A stretch of DNA of 64,000 nucleotides from PALSA-1004 sp963829085 (GCA_963829085.1 CAWHHJ010000012.1:248001-312000); one strand, 5' to 3'. Numbered from the stretch's first letter, positions 1 through 9,153 are shown. Program-made: numbers and translations. The notes: generated by a model from the letters alone, not told the origin.

Positions 1-1
1 G

Positions 2-337
2 CTCGTGGTCAACGACAGCGAGCGCATGATCGGCATGCTGACGTTTCGTGAAGTGCTCAAGGCCGTGGATGCTCAAAGCGGGAATCTTGCCGATCTGCGC
101 GTCCGGGATGTCATGGTCGCCAATCCTGTCAGTGCGGGGCCCACTGATACGATCGCGCAGCTGCGCATCGTCATGACACAGCAGCATGTGCGTTATCTGC
201 CGATCACGGAGGCAGGGAAGTTGCTGGGCGTCATCTCGTTCCACGACGTTGCCAAGGCCGTAATTAACGAAACGAGTTTCGAGAACCGTTTGCTCAGACG
301 TTATATCAAGAACACGCCGGACACTGATGACGCATAG
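2..337 (+). CDS. CBS domain protein, 5' end outside window
   Basis: The frame is open from the left edge, so the N-terminus lies upstream and the GTG at 5 is only the first possible start seen. The visible 111 residues hold the end of one CBS motif (MLTFREVLKAV) and a complete second one, with the typical DVMVANPVSA entry and the LGVISFHDVAKAV helix. Paired CBS motifs bind adenine nucleotides and usually sense energy state. The short C-terminal tail after the second motif (ENRLLRRYIKNT) matches stand-alone proteobacterial CBS proteins of about 140-150 residues. No partner domain is visible, so its target is unknown. Confidence 0.85.
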   Translation, partial: LVVNDSERMIGMLTFREVLKAVDAQSGNLADLRVRDVMVANPVSAGPTDTIAQLRIVMTQQHVRYLPITEAGKLLGVISFHDVAKAVINETSFENRLLRRYIKNTPDTDDA

Positions 338-486
338 CGTTGTTGATGTGGTATGCACGCCGCATCTCATTGCTGCAGTCAAGAAAATGCTTGTAACAGG
401 TCAGCGGCCGCCATTATAGTAAGGCTCATACATCAAAACATTCGGCAGCGAAGTCACGGCCGAAAGGAAAATAAGGGAGCGCGCAA

Positions 487-2031
487 ATGGCATTGTTCGG
501 AGGGGACAGGCCCGATCATCCGATGGCTGACCCCAAGCAGGCGCGGGCGCTCATCGCGGAGTTGCCGCTGCATGACCCCAACCAGGCGCTGGAGGAAATC
601 ACATTCTGGCTGGATTCCATCGGTCGCACTGAAGGTTTCAAGCTCGACTATCGCTATGAGTTGTTCAATGCCCTCGATCTCGCGGCGAGAAACCATCAGC
701 GCAAGCTGACGCACGACTACCTCGCAACCGATCGACAGGAAAAGTTCCGCGAAAGCAAACTGTGGAACACGGTATACGAGTTCTGGAAGGCACTGGGCCA
801 GAGTTATCTGCAATGCGTCGAGCAGTATCAATCCGGAGCGCCCGGATCGTCCGCCTTGAGGAAAGATTTGCCGGCCATCGTCGCGCGTGTAATGCGTACG
901 TTGACGCTGCAGCTCAAATGGAGCTCGTTGCGTTATGGCCCGGTCGATGATCGCGTATGGGGCGATCTTGGACGGTTATACTCTTTTGCCGAAGCGAAGG
1001 CGTTTTCCACCACGCCGCTCGAAATCTACCCCGGCTTGAATGGCCAGGGCACTGTTCAACAGGAATTCCTCAAAGCGCTCATGCTCGGTGTCTCGTCGAC
1101 TGATGGTCTGACGCCGCTCAAGCAGGAAATCGCCGAGCGCACAGTGGCGCATTTCGGATCCATGTATTCGATATCGACTAAGTCCGAGCCCACGAACAAT
1201 TACTTTTTCGACCTTTCGATGCGCAAACCGCCCGCGCGCGTCATGAAAGGTGTCGAGCCCAACATGATGACGCGATATCTGAGCGCAGGTAAAGCATTGC
1301 CCGCGCTCACACAGTTGATGCGCGACATCAAGACCAAAGACGGCGTGCCGGCAGATGTGAATCTCGGCGGCGCATATGCAACCGAGCTCGTACTGTCGGT
1401 AATGGAGCATCTGGCTACGTACTGGTCGGAGAAGCCGCGCGCGCGTATCTCGGAGCGGCGCAAGACGGCGACCCGCCTCACGGTTGTTCACGGGTTATCC
1501 CGGATGCTGAGCTTGATCGAGCCTGCAAACATGGATTTTTCGCTCGACTTTCAGGCGCTGGACGGCAGCGAAAGCTGGATCGTCGAAAATGTGAGCGAAG
1601 GCGGCTTTGGCGCCATCATTCCACCGGTCAGGGGTGACTGGATCAAGGTCGGCAGTCTTGTCGCCGTGCAAAGCGAGACCGCGAAGTATTGGGGCGCAGG
1701 AGTGGTGCGCCGGCTGACGCACGATGAGTTTCAGCAGCGGCGTGTGGGCATTCAGTTGCTGTCCAAAGCGGTTATCCCGGTAAAGCTCTCGCCCGCGGCC
1801 ACAGTATCCTCATTCAACGCGATCGGTCACGGGGACGCCGCGGTACTGCTTTCCACCGCACCTGACAAACATGGCGACATCGCCCTCGTGCTCAAGTCGG
1901 CAAGCTTCACGCCCGACCAACCGCTCGAAATGCGCGTGCGTGGGAAGCCGTACTATTTGACGCCGCGAAAACTGGTCGAGTCGGCGGACGATTTCGACTG
2001 GGCAAAATTCAAGGTGGCTGAAGTCGCCTGA
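487..2031 (+). CDS. PilZ-domain-like protein, 514 aa
   Basis: A soluble protein with no signal peptide or membrane segment. The first 300 residues are mostly helical and I recognise no domain in them. The last third carries a PilZ-like barrel: a basic stretch near residue 325 (RISERRKTATR), then ENVSEGGFGAIIP near residue 365, which fits the N-x-S-x-x-G signature of c-di-GMP-binding PilZ domains. Long proteins of this type are common in Betaproteobacteria and their cellular role is not established to my knowledge. The ATG at 487 has a good ribosome site (AGGGAG) eight bases upstream. It converges with the esterase gene at 2055. Binding of c-di-GMP is inferred; the first arginine motif is not textbook. 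Confidence 0.7.
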   Translation: MALFGGDRPDHPMADPKQARALIAELPLHDPNQALEEITFWLDSIGRTEGFKLDYRYELFNALDLAARNHQRKLTHDYLATDRQEKFRESKLWNTVYEFWKALGQSYLQCVEQYQSGAPGSSALRKDLPAIVARVMRTLTLQLKWSSLRYGPVDDRVWGDLGRLYSFAEAKAFSTTPLEIYPGLNGQGTVQQEFLKALMLGVSSTDGLTPLKQEIAERTVAHFGSMYSISTKSEPTNNYFFDLSMRKPPARVMKGVEPNMMTRYLSAGKALPALTQLMRDIKTKDGVPADVNLGGAYATELVLSVMEHLATYWSEKPRARISERRKTATRLTVVHGLSRMLSLIEPANMDFSLDFQALDGSESWIVENVSEGGFGAIIPPVRGDWIKVGSLVAVQSETAKYWGAGVVRRLTHDEFQQRRVGIQLLSKAVIPVKLSPAATVSSFNAIGHGDAAVLLSTAPDKHGDIALVLKSASFTPDQPLEMRVRGKPYYLTPRKLVESADDFDWAKFKVAEVA

Positions 2032-2054
2032 TGATTCGGCTGCACTGACGTTTG

Positions 2055-2735
2055 TCAGGCCGTCAGCACACGCCGTAGCCAGGCGGCGATATCGGCAAGC
2101 TCCTCGATGGACACGGAATGCTGCATCGGGTATTCGTGCCATTCGACCTGGTAGCCTAGCGCAAGCAGCTTATCGCGCGATGTCGTCGACATCATGAATG
2201 GGATTACGGGGTCCTCCGTGCCATGGACCAAAAAAATCGGCACGTCCTTATTCGCGGCTGACCCTTCGCGTTCGAGACTTTCGGCGAGCGGCAAGTATGT
2301 CGACAGCGCCATTACGCCTGCCAGTCGCTCCGGGTAACGCAATCCTGTCTGAAGCGCGATGGCTCCGCCCTGCGAGAACCCCGCGACAACGATGTTTCCA
2401 GTTAGGACGCCGCGTGCATTTTCGCGCGCGATCAGCTGGCCGATAGCGCTTTGTGATGCGCGGACGCCTTTTTCGTCCGCTTTACGCGTTTTGCCTTCGA
2501 GGTCGCCAAAGCTGACGTCGTACCAAGCACGCATCACATATCCGTTATTGATGGTGACCGGCATCGTTGGCGCATGCGGAAACACAAATCGAACGGCCGG
2601 CGTCCGTGCCAGCTTCAATTCCGGCACGATGGGCGCAAAGTCATTGCCATCGGCGCCCAGCCCGTGCAGCCAGATGACGGCGGCGGTCGGCTTAGGCGCG
2701 GTTTCAATTTCCAGCGTTTCGAGGAGCTCGTTCAT
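2055..2735 (-). CDS. Carboxylesterase/phospholipase family alpha/beta hydrolase
   Basis: A cytoplasmic serine hydrolase of 226 residues, the usual length for the EstB/YpfH carboxylesterase group. It shows the oxyanion-hole motif LHGLGADGNDF near residue 24, the nucleophile elbow GFSQGG near residue 118, a late aspartate in GTEDPVIPF and the terminal histidine in EYPMQHSVS, which complete the catalytic triad. The family hydrolyses short-chain esters and sometimes lysophospholipids or protein thioesters; the physiological substrate is unknown. It is probably transcribed alone, converging with the PilZ gene. Confidence 0.88.
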   Translation of the reverse strand: MNELLETLEIETAPKPTAAVIWLHGLGADGNDFAPIVPELKLARTPAVRFVFPHAPTMPVTINNGYVMRAWYDVSFGDLEGKTRKADEKGVRASQSAIGQLIARENARGVLTGNIVVAGFSQGGAIALQTGLRYPERLAGVMALSTYLPLAESLEREGSAANKDVPIFLVHGTEDPVIPFMMSTTSRDKLLALGYQVEWHEYPMQHSVSIEELADIAAWLRRVLTA

Positions 2736-2754
2736 CAGTTCTCAATCAATCGTT

Positions 2755-2842
2755 TAGCCGCAGGGACGCAGAGGGGATGAGCGCAGAGGAAAAACGAACA
2801 CAAAGGTTATGCTTGACGTGTGATCTCTGTGCTCTGTGGCCT
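2755..2842. repeat. Imperfect inverted repeat rich in CGCAGAG / CTCTGTG
   Basis: The spacer between the esterase start and the mogA stop holds GCCGCAGGGACGCAGAGG at 2758-2775 and TCTCTGTGCTCTGTGGC at 2823-2839. The second is close to the reverse complement of the first, so the arms could pair as a long imperfect hairpin. GCAGAG also recurs inside (2783-2788). I see no other copy in the window. It looks like a small dispersed intergenic palindrome of the kind scattered through environmental proteobacterial genomes; that comparison is from memory. Confidence 0.45.
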
Positions 2843-2849
2843 GAAGCTT

Positions 2850-3401
2850 TTACATTTTGGGTTTCATCGCCGATTTCGGACGGAACGCTTTCACGACGTT
2901 CTCGTGCGTCTCGATATACGGCCCGCCAATCAAGTCTATGCAATACGGCACGGCAGCAAACACGCCGTCGAGGGTTTCCTTGATCGCTTTGGGCTGCCCC
3001 GGGAGATTGAGGATCAATGCCTGTTTCCGCACGACGCCGACCTGGCGCGACAAAATCGCTGTGGGCACATACTTCAAACTTACCTGGCGCATCTGTTCGC
3101 CGAATCCCGGCATCACCTTGTCGGCCACTGCAATCGTTGCTTCGGGCGTCACATCACGCTTTGCCGGTCCGGTGCCGCCGGTCGTGAGCACCAGGTGACA
3201 ATGGTCGTCATCTACGAGTTCGCGCAAGGTTTGCTCGATGAGCGGCTGCTCGTCCGGAATGAGGCGGGTCACCATTTTCCACGGCGTAGATAACGCAGCC
3301 GTAAACCATTCCTGCAACGCAGGCAGCCCTTTGTCTTCGTACACGCCGCCGGCGGCACGATCGCTGACGGAAACAAGGCCGATGAGAAGTTCATTCTGCA
3401 T
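2850..3401 (-). CDS. mogA: Molybdopterin adenylyltransferase
   Basis: Activates molybdopterin by adenylation before molybdenum insertion, in the cytoplasm. The 183 residues carry the MoaB/Mog signatures: GLVSVSDRA at the N-terminus, LTTGGTGPAKRDVTPEA in the middle and LNLPGQPKAIKETL near the C-terminus. The frame stays open far upstream, but MQNELLIG at 3401 is the family start. No Shine-Dalgarno sequence precedes it. Instead a perfect TATAAT on the same strand (3414-3409) ends seven bases before the ATG, suggesting a leaderless message. The product is relevant to the molybdenum hydroxylase at the far end of the window. Confidence 0.93.
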   Translation of the reverse strand: MQNELLIGLVSVSDRAAGGVYEDKGLPALQEWFTAALSTPWKMVTRLIPDEQPLIEQTLRELVDDDHCHLVLTTGGTGPAKRDVTPEATIAVADKVMPGFGEQMRQVSLKYVPTAILSRQVGVVRKQALILNLPGQPKAIKETLDGVFAAVPYCIDLIGGPYIETHENVVKAFRPKSAMKPKM

Positions 3402-3408
3402 ACGGCGA

Positions 3409-3414
3409 ATTATA
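3409..3414 (-). promoter_or_regulatory. Candidate -10 box for mogA, leaderless geometry
   Basis: Minus-strand TATAAT with seven bases between it and the mogA ATG, so transcription would begin about at the start codon. I see no convincing -35 element. Confidence 0.4.
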
Positions 3415-3487
3415 GCGTGACGATAGGCGTCGCCCGGTTCGCTGATTGCGAACGATGGTTCGACTGGCGTGAGACGACGAGTGCTTA

Positions 3488-4012
3488 CTACGTATGCTCC
3501 TGCGCCCGACTTACGACGACCTTGCGGATCGCGCGAAAGAGCTCTCGATAATGCTTCGGCGGTTTTTTCAGCGCCGTGTCGCGCTGCACGCTTGCAATCA
3601 ACGAGCGCACGTTCTGAAGATCGCATCCCGGAAATGTTGTCGCGAAGCGGGTAAGCGCGTCTTCGCCAGCCAGCAATTCGTCTCGCCAGCGCTCGATCTG
3701 CCGCAGCTGTGCCGTCTCGCGCTGGCCGGCACCGTCCCATTGCTCGAGACGCGCGCGTATCGGAGCAGCATCCACTTCACGCATGAGCTTGCCGATGAAT
3801 TGCATTTGCCGGCGCCGTCCTTCGAAATTGCGTATGCGCTGTGCGTCTTCGATGGCCTCGCGCAGACGTTCGGGAAGATTGAACTCGCTCAGCTGATCGG
3901 CGCTGAGCAGCACAAGCCGCGTGCCGATATCCTGTAATTCCGTCATGTCGCGCTTGCGCTGCGATTTGCTCGGGCGCTCTGGTACGGTGCTCGGATCAGT
4001 GTCTGTAGCCAT
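3488..4012 (-). CDS. darP: Ribosome biogenesis protein DarP (YjgA/DUF615)
   Basis: A 174-residue helical, highly charged protein matching the YjgA family, which associates with the 50S subunit late in assembly. It has the family landmarks SKSQRKRDMTELQDIG near the N-terminus, the LPERLREAIEDAQRI helix and the C-terminal HYRELFRAIRKVV segment. It is divergent from pmbA with only 35 bases between the first codons, an arrangement common in Betaproteobacteria. A TATCAT on its strand lies five bases before the ATG and there is no clear ribosome-binding site, so it may be leaderless as well. Confidence 0.92.
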   Translation of the reverse strand: MATDTDPSTVPERPSKSQRKRDMTELQDIGTRLVLLSADQLSEFNLPERLREAIEDAQRIRNFEGRRRQMQFIGKLMREVDAAPIRARLEQWDGAGQRETAQLRQIERWRDELLAGEDALTRFATTFPGCDLQNVRSLIASVQRDTALKKPPKHYRELFRAIRKVVVSRAQEHT

Positions 4013-4047
4013 ACGGTATGATAGTCAATTTCAGGAGAGCTTCGCCG

Positions 4048-5415
4048 ATGTCGACTGAGTTAGCGACGCGGGCATCGCCCGCTAATCAATTCGCAAATGA
4101 GCCCGCGACATTGCGTCAGATGATCGCGGACGTGCTCAAGTACGCACGGGAGCGGGGCGCGACGGCCTCCGAGGCTGAAGTATCGGAGGGTTCCGGGCAA
4201 ACGGTCACCGTGCGCAACGATGATGTCGAAACCATCGAATACAATCGAGACAAGAGCATGGGCGTATCGGTGTATATCGGTCAGCGGCGTGGCCACGCGA
4301 GCACATCCGATTTCTCGCCGCAGGCCCTGCGGGCGACCGCTGACGCGGCGCTTTCAATTGCCAAGTTCACCGCGAGCGATGACTTCGCCGGCCTTGCAGA
4401 TGAAAAGCTGCTTGCACGCGATATTCCCGATCTCGACCTTTTTCATCCGTGGGATCTCCCCGTCGAACGGGCGATTGAAGTGGCGCGCGCATGCGAAGGC
4501 GCCGCTTTGGGCGTCGATAAGCGCATCACCAATTCTGAAGGCGCCACAGTATCGCTTCAGCAGTCGCATTTCGCCTACGGAAACTCGCTTGGTTTCATCG
4601 GCGGTTTTCCGAGCTCGCGCCATTGGGTTAGCTGCGCGGTGATTGCCGGCAAGGGCGACGGCATGCAGCGCGATGATTGGTACACATCAGCGCGTGATCC
4701 CGGCGAGCTCGAACCTGCAGATAAAGTCGGCAAAATCGCCGGCCAGCGCGCGCTGCGACGCTTGGGGGCAAAAAAAATTGCGACTGCGCAGGTCCCGGTG
4801 TTATTCGAAGCGCCCGTTGCCGCCACCCTGCTCAGTCATTTTGTATCCGCCGTAAGCGGCGGCAGCCTGTATCGGAAGTCTTCATTCCTTGTCGACAGTC
4901 TCGGCAAAGAAGTTTTTGCGCCGCTCGTGCAGATCCGCGAAGATCCGCTGATTCGCAAAGGACAGGCGAGTACTCCGTTCGACGAAGAAGGTGTCGCCAC
5001 GCAGCCGCGCTCAGTTGTCGACAAAGGTGTCGTGCAGGGTTATTTCCTCGGCAGTTATTCGGCGCGTAAACTGGGTATGCAATCGACCGGCAATGCCGGC
5101 GGCAGCCATAATCTGCTGCTCAAGGACACGGGTGAAGATCTCGCCCGGCTGATGAAAAAAATGGGCCGCGGGCTGCTGGTCACCGAAATGCTGGGACAGG
5201 GCATCAATATGGTTACCGGCGATTATTCACGGGGCGCCGCCGGCTTCTGGATCGAGAATGGCGAAATCGTGTACGCAGTGCAGGAGATTACGATTGCCGG
5301 CAATCTCAGAGACATGTTCCGCAACGTAGTCGCGATCGGTAACGATATCGTTACGCGCGGTTCCAAGCAATGCGGCTCGATATTGATCGAGCGCATGACG
5401 ATTGCGGGGGACTGA
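4048..5415 (+). CDS. pmbA: Metalloprotease-like protein PmbA/TldE
   Basis: The TldE partner of the TldD/TldE heterodimer, a cytoplasmic protease that trims unfolded peptides and, in E. coli, microcin B17 and CcdA. The product has 455 residues with the family blocks near the start (SEGSGQTVTVRNDDVETIEYN), the mid-region GNSLGFIGGFPSSRHW and the C-terminal MLGQGINMVTGDYSRGAAGFWIENG region. As expected for TldE it lacks an HExxxH motif. An upstream in-frame ATG at 4018 exists, but CAGGAG at 4032-4037 places the start at 4048. The catalytic partner tldD lies at 40885. Confidence 0.93.
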   Translation: MSTELATRASPANQFANEPATLRQMIADVLKYARERGATASEAEVSEGSGQTVTVRNDDVETIEYNRDKSMGVSVYIGQRRGHASTSDFSPQALRATADAALSIAKFTASDDFAGLADEKLLARDIPDLDLFHPWDLPVERAIEVARACEGAALGVDKRITNSEGATVSLQQSHFAYGNSLGFIGGFPSSRHWVSCAVIAGKGDGMQRDDWYTSARDPGELEPADKVGKIAGQRALRRLGAKKIATAQVPVLFEAPVAATLLSHFVSAVSGGSLYRKSSFLVDSLGKEVFAPLVQIREDPLIRKGQASTPFDEEGVATQPRSVVDKGVVQGYFLGSYSARKLGMQSTGNAGGSHNLLLKDTGEDLARLMKKMGRGLLVTEMLGQGINMVTGDYSRGAAGFWIENGEIVYAVQEITIAGNLRDMFRNVVAIGNDIVTRGSKQCGSILIERMTIAGD

Positions 5416-5490
5416 ATATCTTCCGCAGATGTGACGTCCGTGATTAATCGGCGCTCATAACAACTACATCTATTAGCAACGGAGGCAACC

Positions 5491-6597
5491 ATGAAACGAC
5501 GTGCATTCCTGAAGAACGCGGCAGCCGGTATCGCCGCCAGCACAGTCGCCGCGCCGGCGATGGCGCAATCCGGCGCAACAGTTAACTGGCGGCTCGCATC
5601 GAGTTTTCCAAAAAGCCTGGACACCATTTACGGCGCCGCAGAAGTCTTGTCGAGGCGGGTGGCGGCGGCCACTAACGGTAAGTTCAATATCAAGGTCTTC
5701 GCCGGGGGCGAAATCGTGCCGCCGTTCTCAGTGGTTGACGCTGTCCAGAACGCCACGGTCGAATGCGCGCATACGGCGCCGTATTACTTCTTCGGGAAAG
5801 ACCCGACGTTTGCGTTCGCGTGCGCCATTCCGTTTGGCATGAATGCACGTCAGCAGAACGCGTGGATGTATCACGGCGGCGGAATGGCGCTGATGCGCGA
5901 GTTCTTCAAAGACTACAACATCATCAACTTTCCCGCCGGCAACACCGGCGCCCAGATGGGCGGCTGGTTCCGTAAAGAGATTAAAACCGTCGTGGACCTC
6001 AAGGGATTAAAGATGCGCGTGGGAGGCACCGGTGGTCTACCGCTCGTGAAACTCGGCGTGGTGCCGCAGCAGATACCGGGCGGAGACATTTATCCCGCGC
6101 TGGAAAAAGGCACTATCGATGCGGCTGAGTGGGTCGGCCCCTACGACGATGAGAAGCTGGGCTTCCACAAGGTCGCAAAAAACTATTACTACCCTGGCTG
6201 GTGGGAAGGCGGTCCGGAGCTTGATCTTTTTGTGAACATAAAGGCGTGGGAGGCGCTGCCCAAAGACTATCAGTCCATACTGGAAGGCGCGTGCTACGAG
6301 GCCAATGTCGATATGGTTGCGAAATACGACGCGCTCAATCCAGCCGCTTTAAAGCGATTGATCGCCGGGGGCGTGAAACTGCAGCCGTTTCCGAATGACA
6401 TCATGGTCGCATGCTACAAGGCGACGCAGGAGGTCTACGACGAGATCGCGACCAAGAACGCCAAGTTCGCCAAAGTGTATGAGCCCTGGAAGAAGTTCCG
6501 CGAGGACCAGGTGCAGTGGTTCCAGGTCGCCGAGAACAGATTCGACAACTTCATGATCACCGCGGAACGCCAGTCGCAGCGCGGCGCCAAGAAGTAA
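5491..6597 (+). CDS. TRAP transporter substrate-binding protein, TakP-like
   Basis: A periplasmic binding protein of the DctP family, 368 residues. The N-terminus MKRRAFLKNAAAG...APAMAQ is a Tat-like signal with cleavage after AQ. The mature part strongly resembles TakP, the 2-oxo-acid binding protein of Rhodobacter, including WRLASSFPKSLDTI, the ligand-contacting GGWFRKEI and MRVGG blocks, and EWVGPYDDEKLGF. A 2-oxo acid ligand is therefore likely but inferred. GGAGG precedes the ATG. The membrane subunits are at 6664 and 8418 on the other strand, so this gene converges on them rather than leading their operon. Confidence 0.92.
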   Translation: MKRRAFLKNAAAGIAASTVAAPAMAQSGATVNWRLASSFPKSLDTIYGAAEVLSRRVAAATNGKFNIKVFAGGEIVPPFSVVDAVQNATVECAHTAPYYFFGKDPTFAFACAIPFGMNARQQNAWMYHGGGMALMREFFKDYNIINFPAGNTGAQMGGWFRKEIKTVVDLKGLKMRVGGTGGLPLVKLGVVPQQIPGGDIYPALEKGTIDAAEWVGPYDDEKLGFHKVAKNYYYPGWWEGGPELDLFVNIKAWEALPKDYQSILEGACYEANVDMVAKYDALNPAALKRLIAGGVKLQPFPNDIMVACYKATQEVYDEIATKNAKFAKVYEPWKKFREDQVQWFQVAENRFDNFMITAERQSQRGAKK

Positions 6598-6625
6598 GCG
6601 TGAAGCAGCAATTGTCGCCACGACC

Positions 6626-6650
6626 AAAAACCCGCTGCGGCGGGTTTTTG
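6626..6650. terminator. Bidirectional intrinsic terminator
   Basis: AAAAACCCGC-TGCG-GCGGGTTTTT forms a stem with A- and T-tracts on both sides. It lies between the converging TRAP binding-protein gene (stop at 6597) and dctM-type gene (stop at 6664), so it can end both transcripts. Confidence 0.85.
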
Positions 6651-6663
6651 TTTCTGCGGCCTA

Positions 6664-8421
6664 TCATTTAACCGGTTCGGTCGCGGCTTTTCCCGGATCA
6701 GCCGACGTGGGTGGCGCCGTGCCGCCGGCCGCGCGGTCGAACGCTTTTTGGGCGTCGTCCTGCTCGGATTCGGGTCCAGCGCCCTCGCTGCCCGGTCGTT
6801 GCGATTCTTCCGCCGGTACCTGGATCTGAATTTTGTTGATATCGATGGTAGCTTTCTTCGCCAGTCCGCCGGTCACGAGGCCCGGGAACGTGATGATCAG
6901 CGCAACCATGATGATTTGAATCAGCACGAATGGCACGGCGCCCCAGTAAATCTGTCCGCTCGTGACCTTGGGAATGAGTTTGCCCGTCGTCTTGTCGACG
7001 TAGTCCTTCACGGGAGCGACGCTGCGCAAGTAAAACAAAGCAAAGCCAAACGGCGGGTGCATGAATGACGTCTGCATATTGACACCCAGCAGCACCCCAA
7101 ACCAGATCAAGTCTATGCCCAGCTTATCTGCGACCGGCCCGATAAGGGGAACGACGATGAAGGAGAGCTCGAAGAAATCCAGGAAGAACGCGAGGAAGAA
7201 AATCAGGATGTTCACAACAATCAGAAAGCCGAGCTGTCCGCCTGGCAGGTTCGTGAGCAGATGTTCCACCCACAGGTGTCCATCGACGCCGTAGAACGTC
7301 AGGCTGAACACGCGCGCGCCCAGCAGAATAAACACGACGAAAGCCGTTAGCTTCGCGGTCGAATCCATTGCCTGTCGCAGCAGGCTAAGAGATAGTCGAC
7401 GGCGCGCCAGCGCCATCACCAGCGCGCCCGTCGCGCCCATTGCGCCGCCTTCGGTGGGTGTGGCTACGCCGAGAAAGATGGTTCCGAGTACCAGAAAAAT
7501 GAGAGCGAGCGGTGGAATCAGCACGAATGTTACGCGTGTAGCGATGCGCGACAGCAGTCCAAGCTTAAGCACATGATTGATCACCGACGCTGCGAAAGCT
7601 ACGCCGACCCCTACCGATGTCGCCACGACCAGTACTTCGTCTACAGGCGCATCCGCCGCGTAATAATATTTGGCGAACGCAACGGCACTCACAACCGCCA
7701 CAATGAAGAGAACAATCAATGACGGGGTGCCGCTGCTGCCGTTCGATTCCCTGAAGGTGCGCGCGTCCAGCGGCAGCGCCGGCGCCCACGATGGTTTGAA
7801 TAGCGTGACGCCAATTGCGTACACCGCATAAAGCCCGGCCAGGGTGATGCCGGGAATGAACGCGCCCGCGTACATATCTCCGACCGACTTGCCGAGCTGA
7901 TCGGCCATGATGATGAGCACGAGCGACGGCGGAATGATTTGCGCCAGCGTGCCGGAAGCGGCGATGACGCCGGTTGCAAACCGGCGGTCGTATCCGTAGC
8001 GAAGCATAATGGGGAGCGAGATCAAGCCCATCGAGATGACCGACGCTGCGACGACCCCGGTAGTTGCGGCGAGCAATGCGCCGACAAAAATAACGGCGAA
8101 GGCAAGGCCGCCGCGTAGAGGGCCGAACAACTGGCCGATGGTATCTAACAGGTCCTCCGCCATGCCGCTTCGTTCGAGGATCAGACCCATGAATGTGAAG
8201 AATGGGACCGCGAGCAGCGTGTCATTAGACATGACACCCCATATGCGCTCAGGCAATGCCTGAAACAGGGATTGCTGCAGCAATCCCAGATTTATGCCGA
8301 CGAGCCCGAAGAAGATACCGATCGCGGCAAGCGAAAATGCGACCGGGTAGCCGAGCAGCAGCACCACAATCAGCGCCGCAAACATGAGCGGCGCCATGTT
8401 CTGCGTTATGAACGCGATCAT
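6664..8421 (-). CDS. TRAP transporter large permease (DctM family)
   Basis: The transport-catalysing membrane subunit, 585 residues with about 12-14 hydrophobic segments. Family blocks include PFFTFMGLILERSGMAEDLL, TTGVVAASVISMGLISLP, GTLAQIIPPSLVLIIMADQL and the late GGAMGATGA. It is longer than a typical DctM of about 430 residues because of a loop and extra segments in the middle, as in TakM-type permeases, and a polar C-terminal tail of about 60 residues rich in Glu, Pro and Gly, probably cytoplasmic. Its ATG overlaps the stop of the small permease gene by four bases (ATGA), so the two are translationally coupled. Confidence 0.92.
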   Translation of the reverse strand: MIAFITQNMAPLMFAALIVVLLLGYPVAFSLAAIGIFFGLVGINLGLLQQSLFQALPERIWGVMSNDTLLAVPFFTFMGLILERSGMAEDLLDTIGQLFGPLRGGLAFAVIFVGALLAATTGVVAASVISMGLISLPIMLRYGYDRRFATGVIAASGTLAQIIPPSLVLIIMADQLGKSVGDMYAGAFIPGITLAGLYAVYAIGVTLFKPSWAPALPLDARTFRESNGSSGTPSLIVLFIVAVVSAVAFAKYYYAADAPVDEVLVVATSVGVGVAFAASVINHVLKLGLLSRIATRVTFVLIPPLALIFLVLGTIFLGVATPTEGGAMGATGALVMALARRRLSLSLLRQAMDSTAKLTAFVVFILLGARVFSLTFYGVDGHLWVEHLLTNLPGGQLGFLIVVNILIFFLAFFLDFFELSFIVVPLIGPVADKLGIDLIWFGVLLGVNMQTSFMHPPFGFALFYLRSVAPVKDYVDKTTGKLIPKVTSGQIYWGAVPFVLIQIIMVALIITFPGLVTGGLAKKATIDINKIQIQVPAEESQRPGSEGAGPESEQDDAQKAFDRAAGGTAPPTSADPGKAATEPVK

Positions 8422-9056
8422 GTCGGCGCTCCGCGTTGTTTGCGAATCTCTTCGGCGAGTTGCTCCTCGGCGCTTGGCCCTTCCTGCTCTTCCGATGGGT
8501 CCGCAATCAAGCCAAGAAGAAACGCCACCCGCTTAATGAGTTCGGACAACCCTTGCAGAATGAGGAGCAGGAATCCAATCGGGACCAGAAGTCGCGCCGG
8601 CCAGATTACGAGGCCGCCCGCATTGCTGGAAACCTCATGCCGCTGATAGGTGTCGACGAAGACCGGCCACGACAGCCACATGATCGTGACCGCCATGGGC
8701 AACAGAAACAATATTGTGCCGAAGATGTCGATCCAGGCCTGAACGCGTTTTGAAAACCGCCCCGTTACGACGTCGATGCGAATATGCTGGTTATGGAGGA
8801 GCGTGTAGCCGGCGCAGAAAAGAAAGATCGCGGAAAATAAGTACCACTGTATCTCGAGCCAGGCATTCGAGCTCATGTTGAATGCATAGCGGATGACCGC
8901 ATTCCCGGCGCTGATCAGAACTGCAACGAGAACCAGCCAATAGGTCAGGCGGCCGATCTTTTCGTTAAGCCCGTCGATTGCACGCGAAATCTTGAGCAGC
9001 GTTTCCAAGGCATCCTCCGCAGGCTCGTTTCTTCTGGCCGAGGTCATGATACGCAA
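8418..9056 (-). CDS. TRAP transporter small permease (DctQ family)
   Basis: Small membrane subunit of 212 residues with four hydrophobic helices, at roughly residues 40-60, 75-95, 115-135 and 160-180. The AGYTLLHNQHIRIDVV block between helices two and three is typical of the DctQ family. The C-terminal 35 residues are charged and cytoplasmic. It is first in a two-gene unit with the large permease and is divergent from glyA. A second ATG three codons downstream (9047) is an equally possible start. Confidence 0.9.
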   Translation of the reverse strand: MRIMTSARRNEPAEDALETLLKISRAIDGLNEKIGRLTYWLVLVAVLISAGNAVIRYAFNMSSNAWLEIQWYLFSAIFLFCAGYTLLHNQHIRIDVVTGRFSKRVQAWIDIFGTILFLLPMAVTIMWLSWPVFVDTYQRHEVSSNAGGLVIWPARLLVPIGFLLLILQGLSELIKRVAFLLGLIADPSEEQEGPSAEEQLAEEIRKQRGAPT

Positions 9057-9153
9057 AACCCGGCGGCATGGCTCAAAAACCCTGCAGTTATTCGCCCGGT
9101 CAGTTCAGCCTTTCCGTCCCCGAACCAACCGGCACAGTAGCCGCAGGCAAGAA

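Noticed and set aside
976..1491. Long minus-strand open frame inside the PilZ gene
   Set aside because: It is the antisense shadow of a well-supported gene; composition is His/Arg-rich with no recognisable motif.
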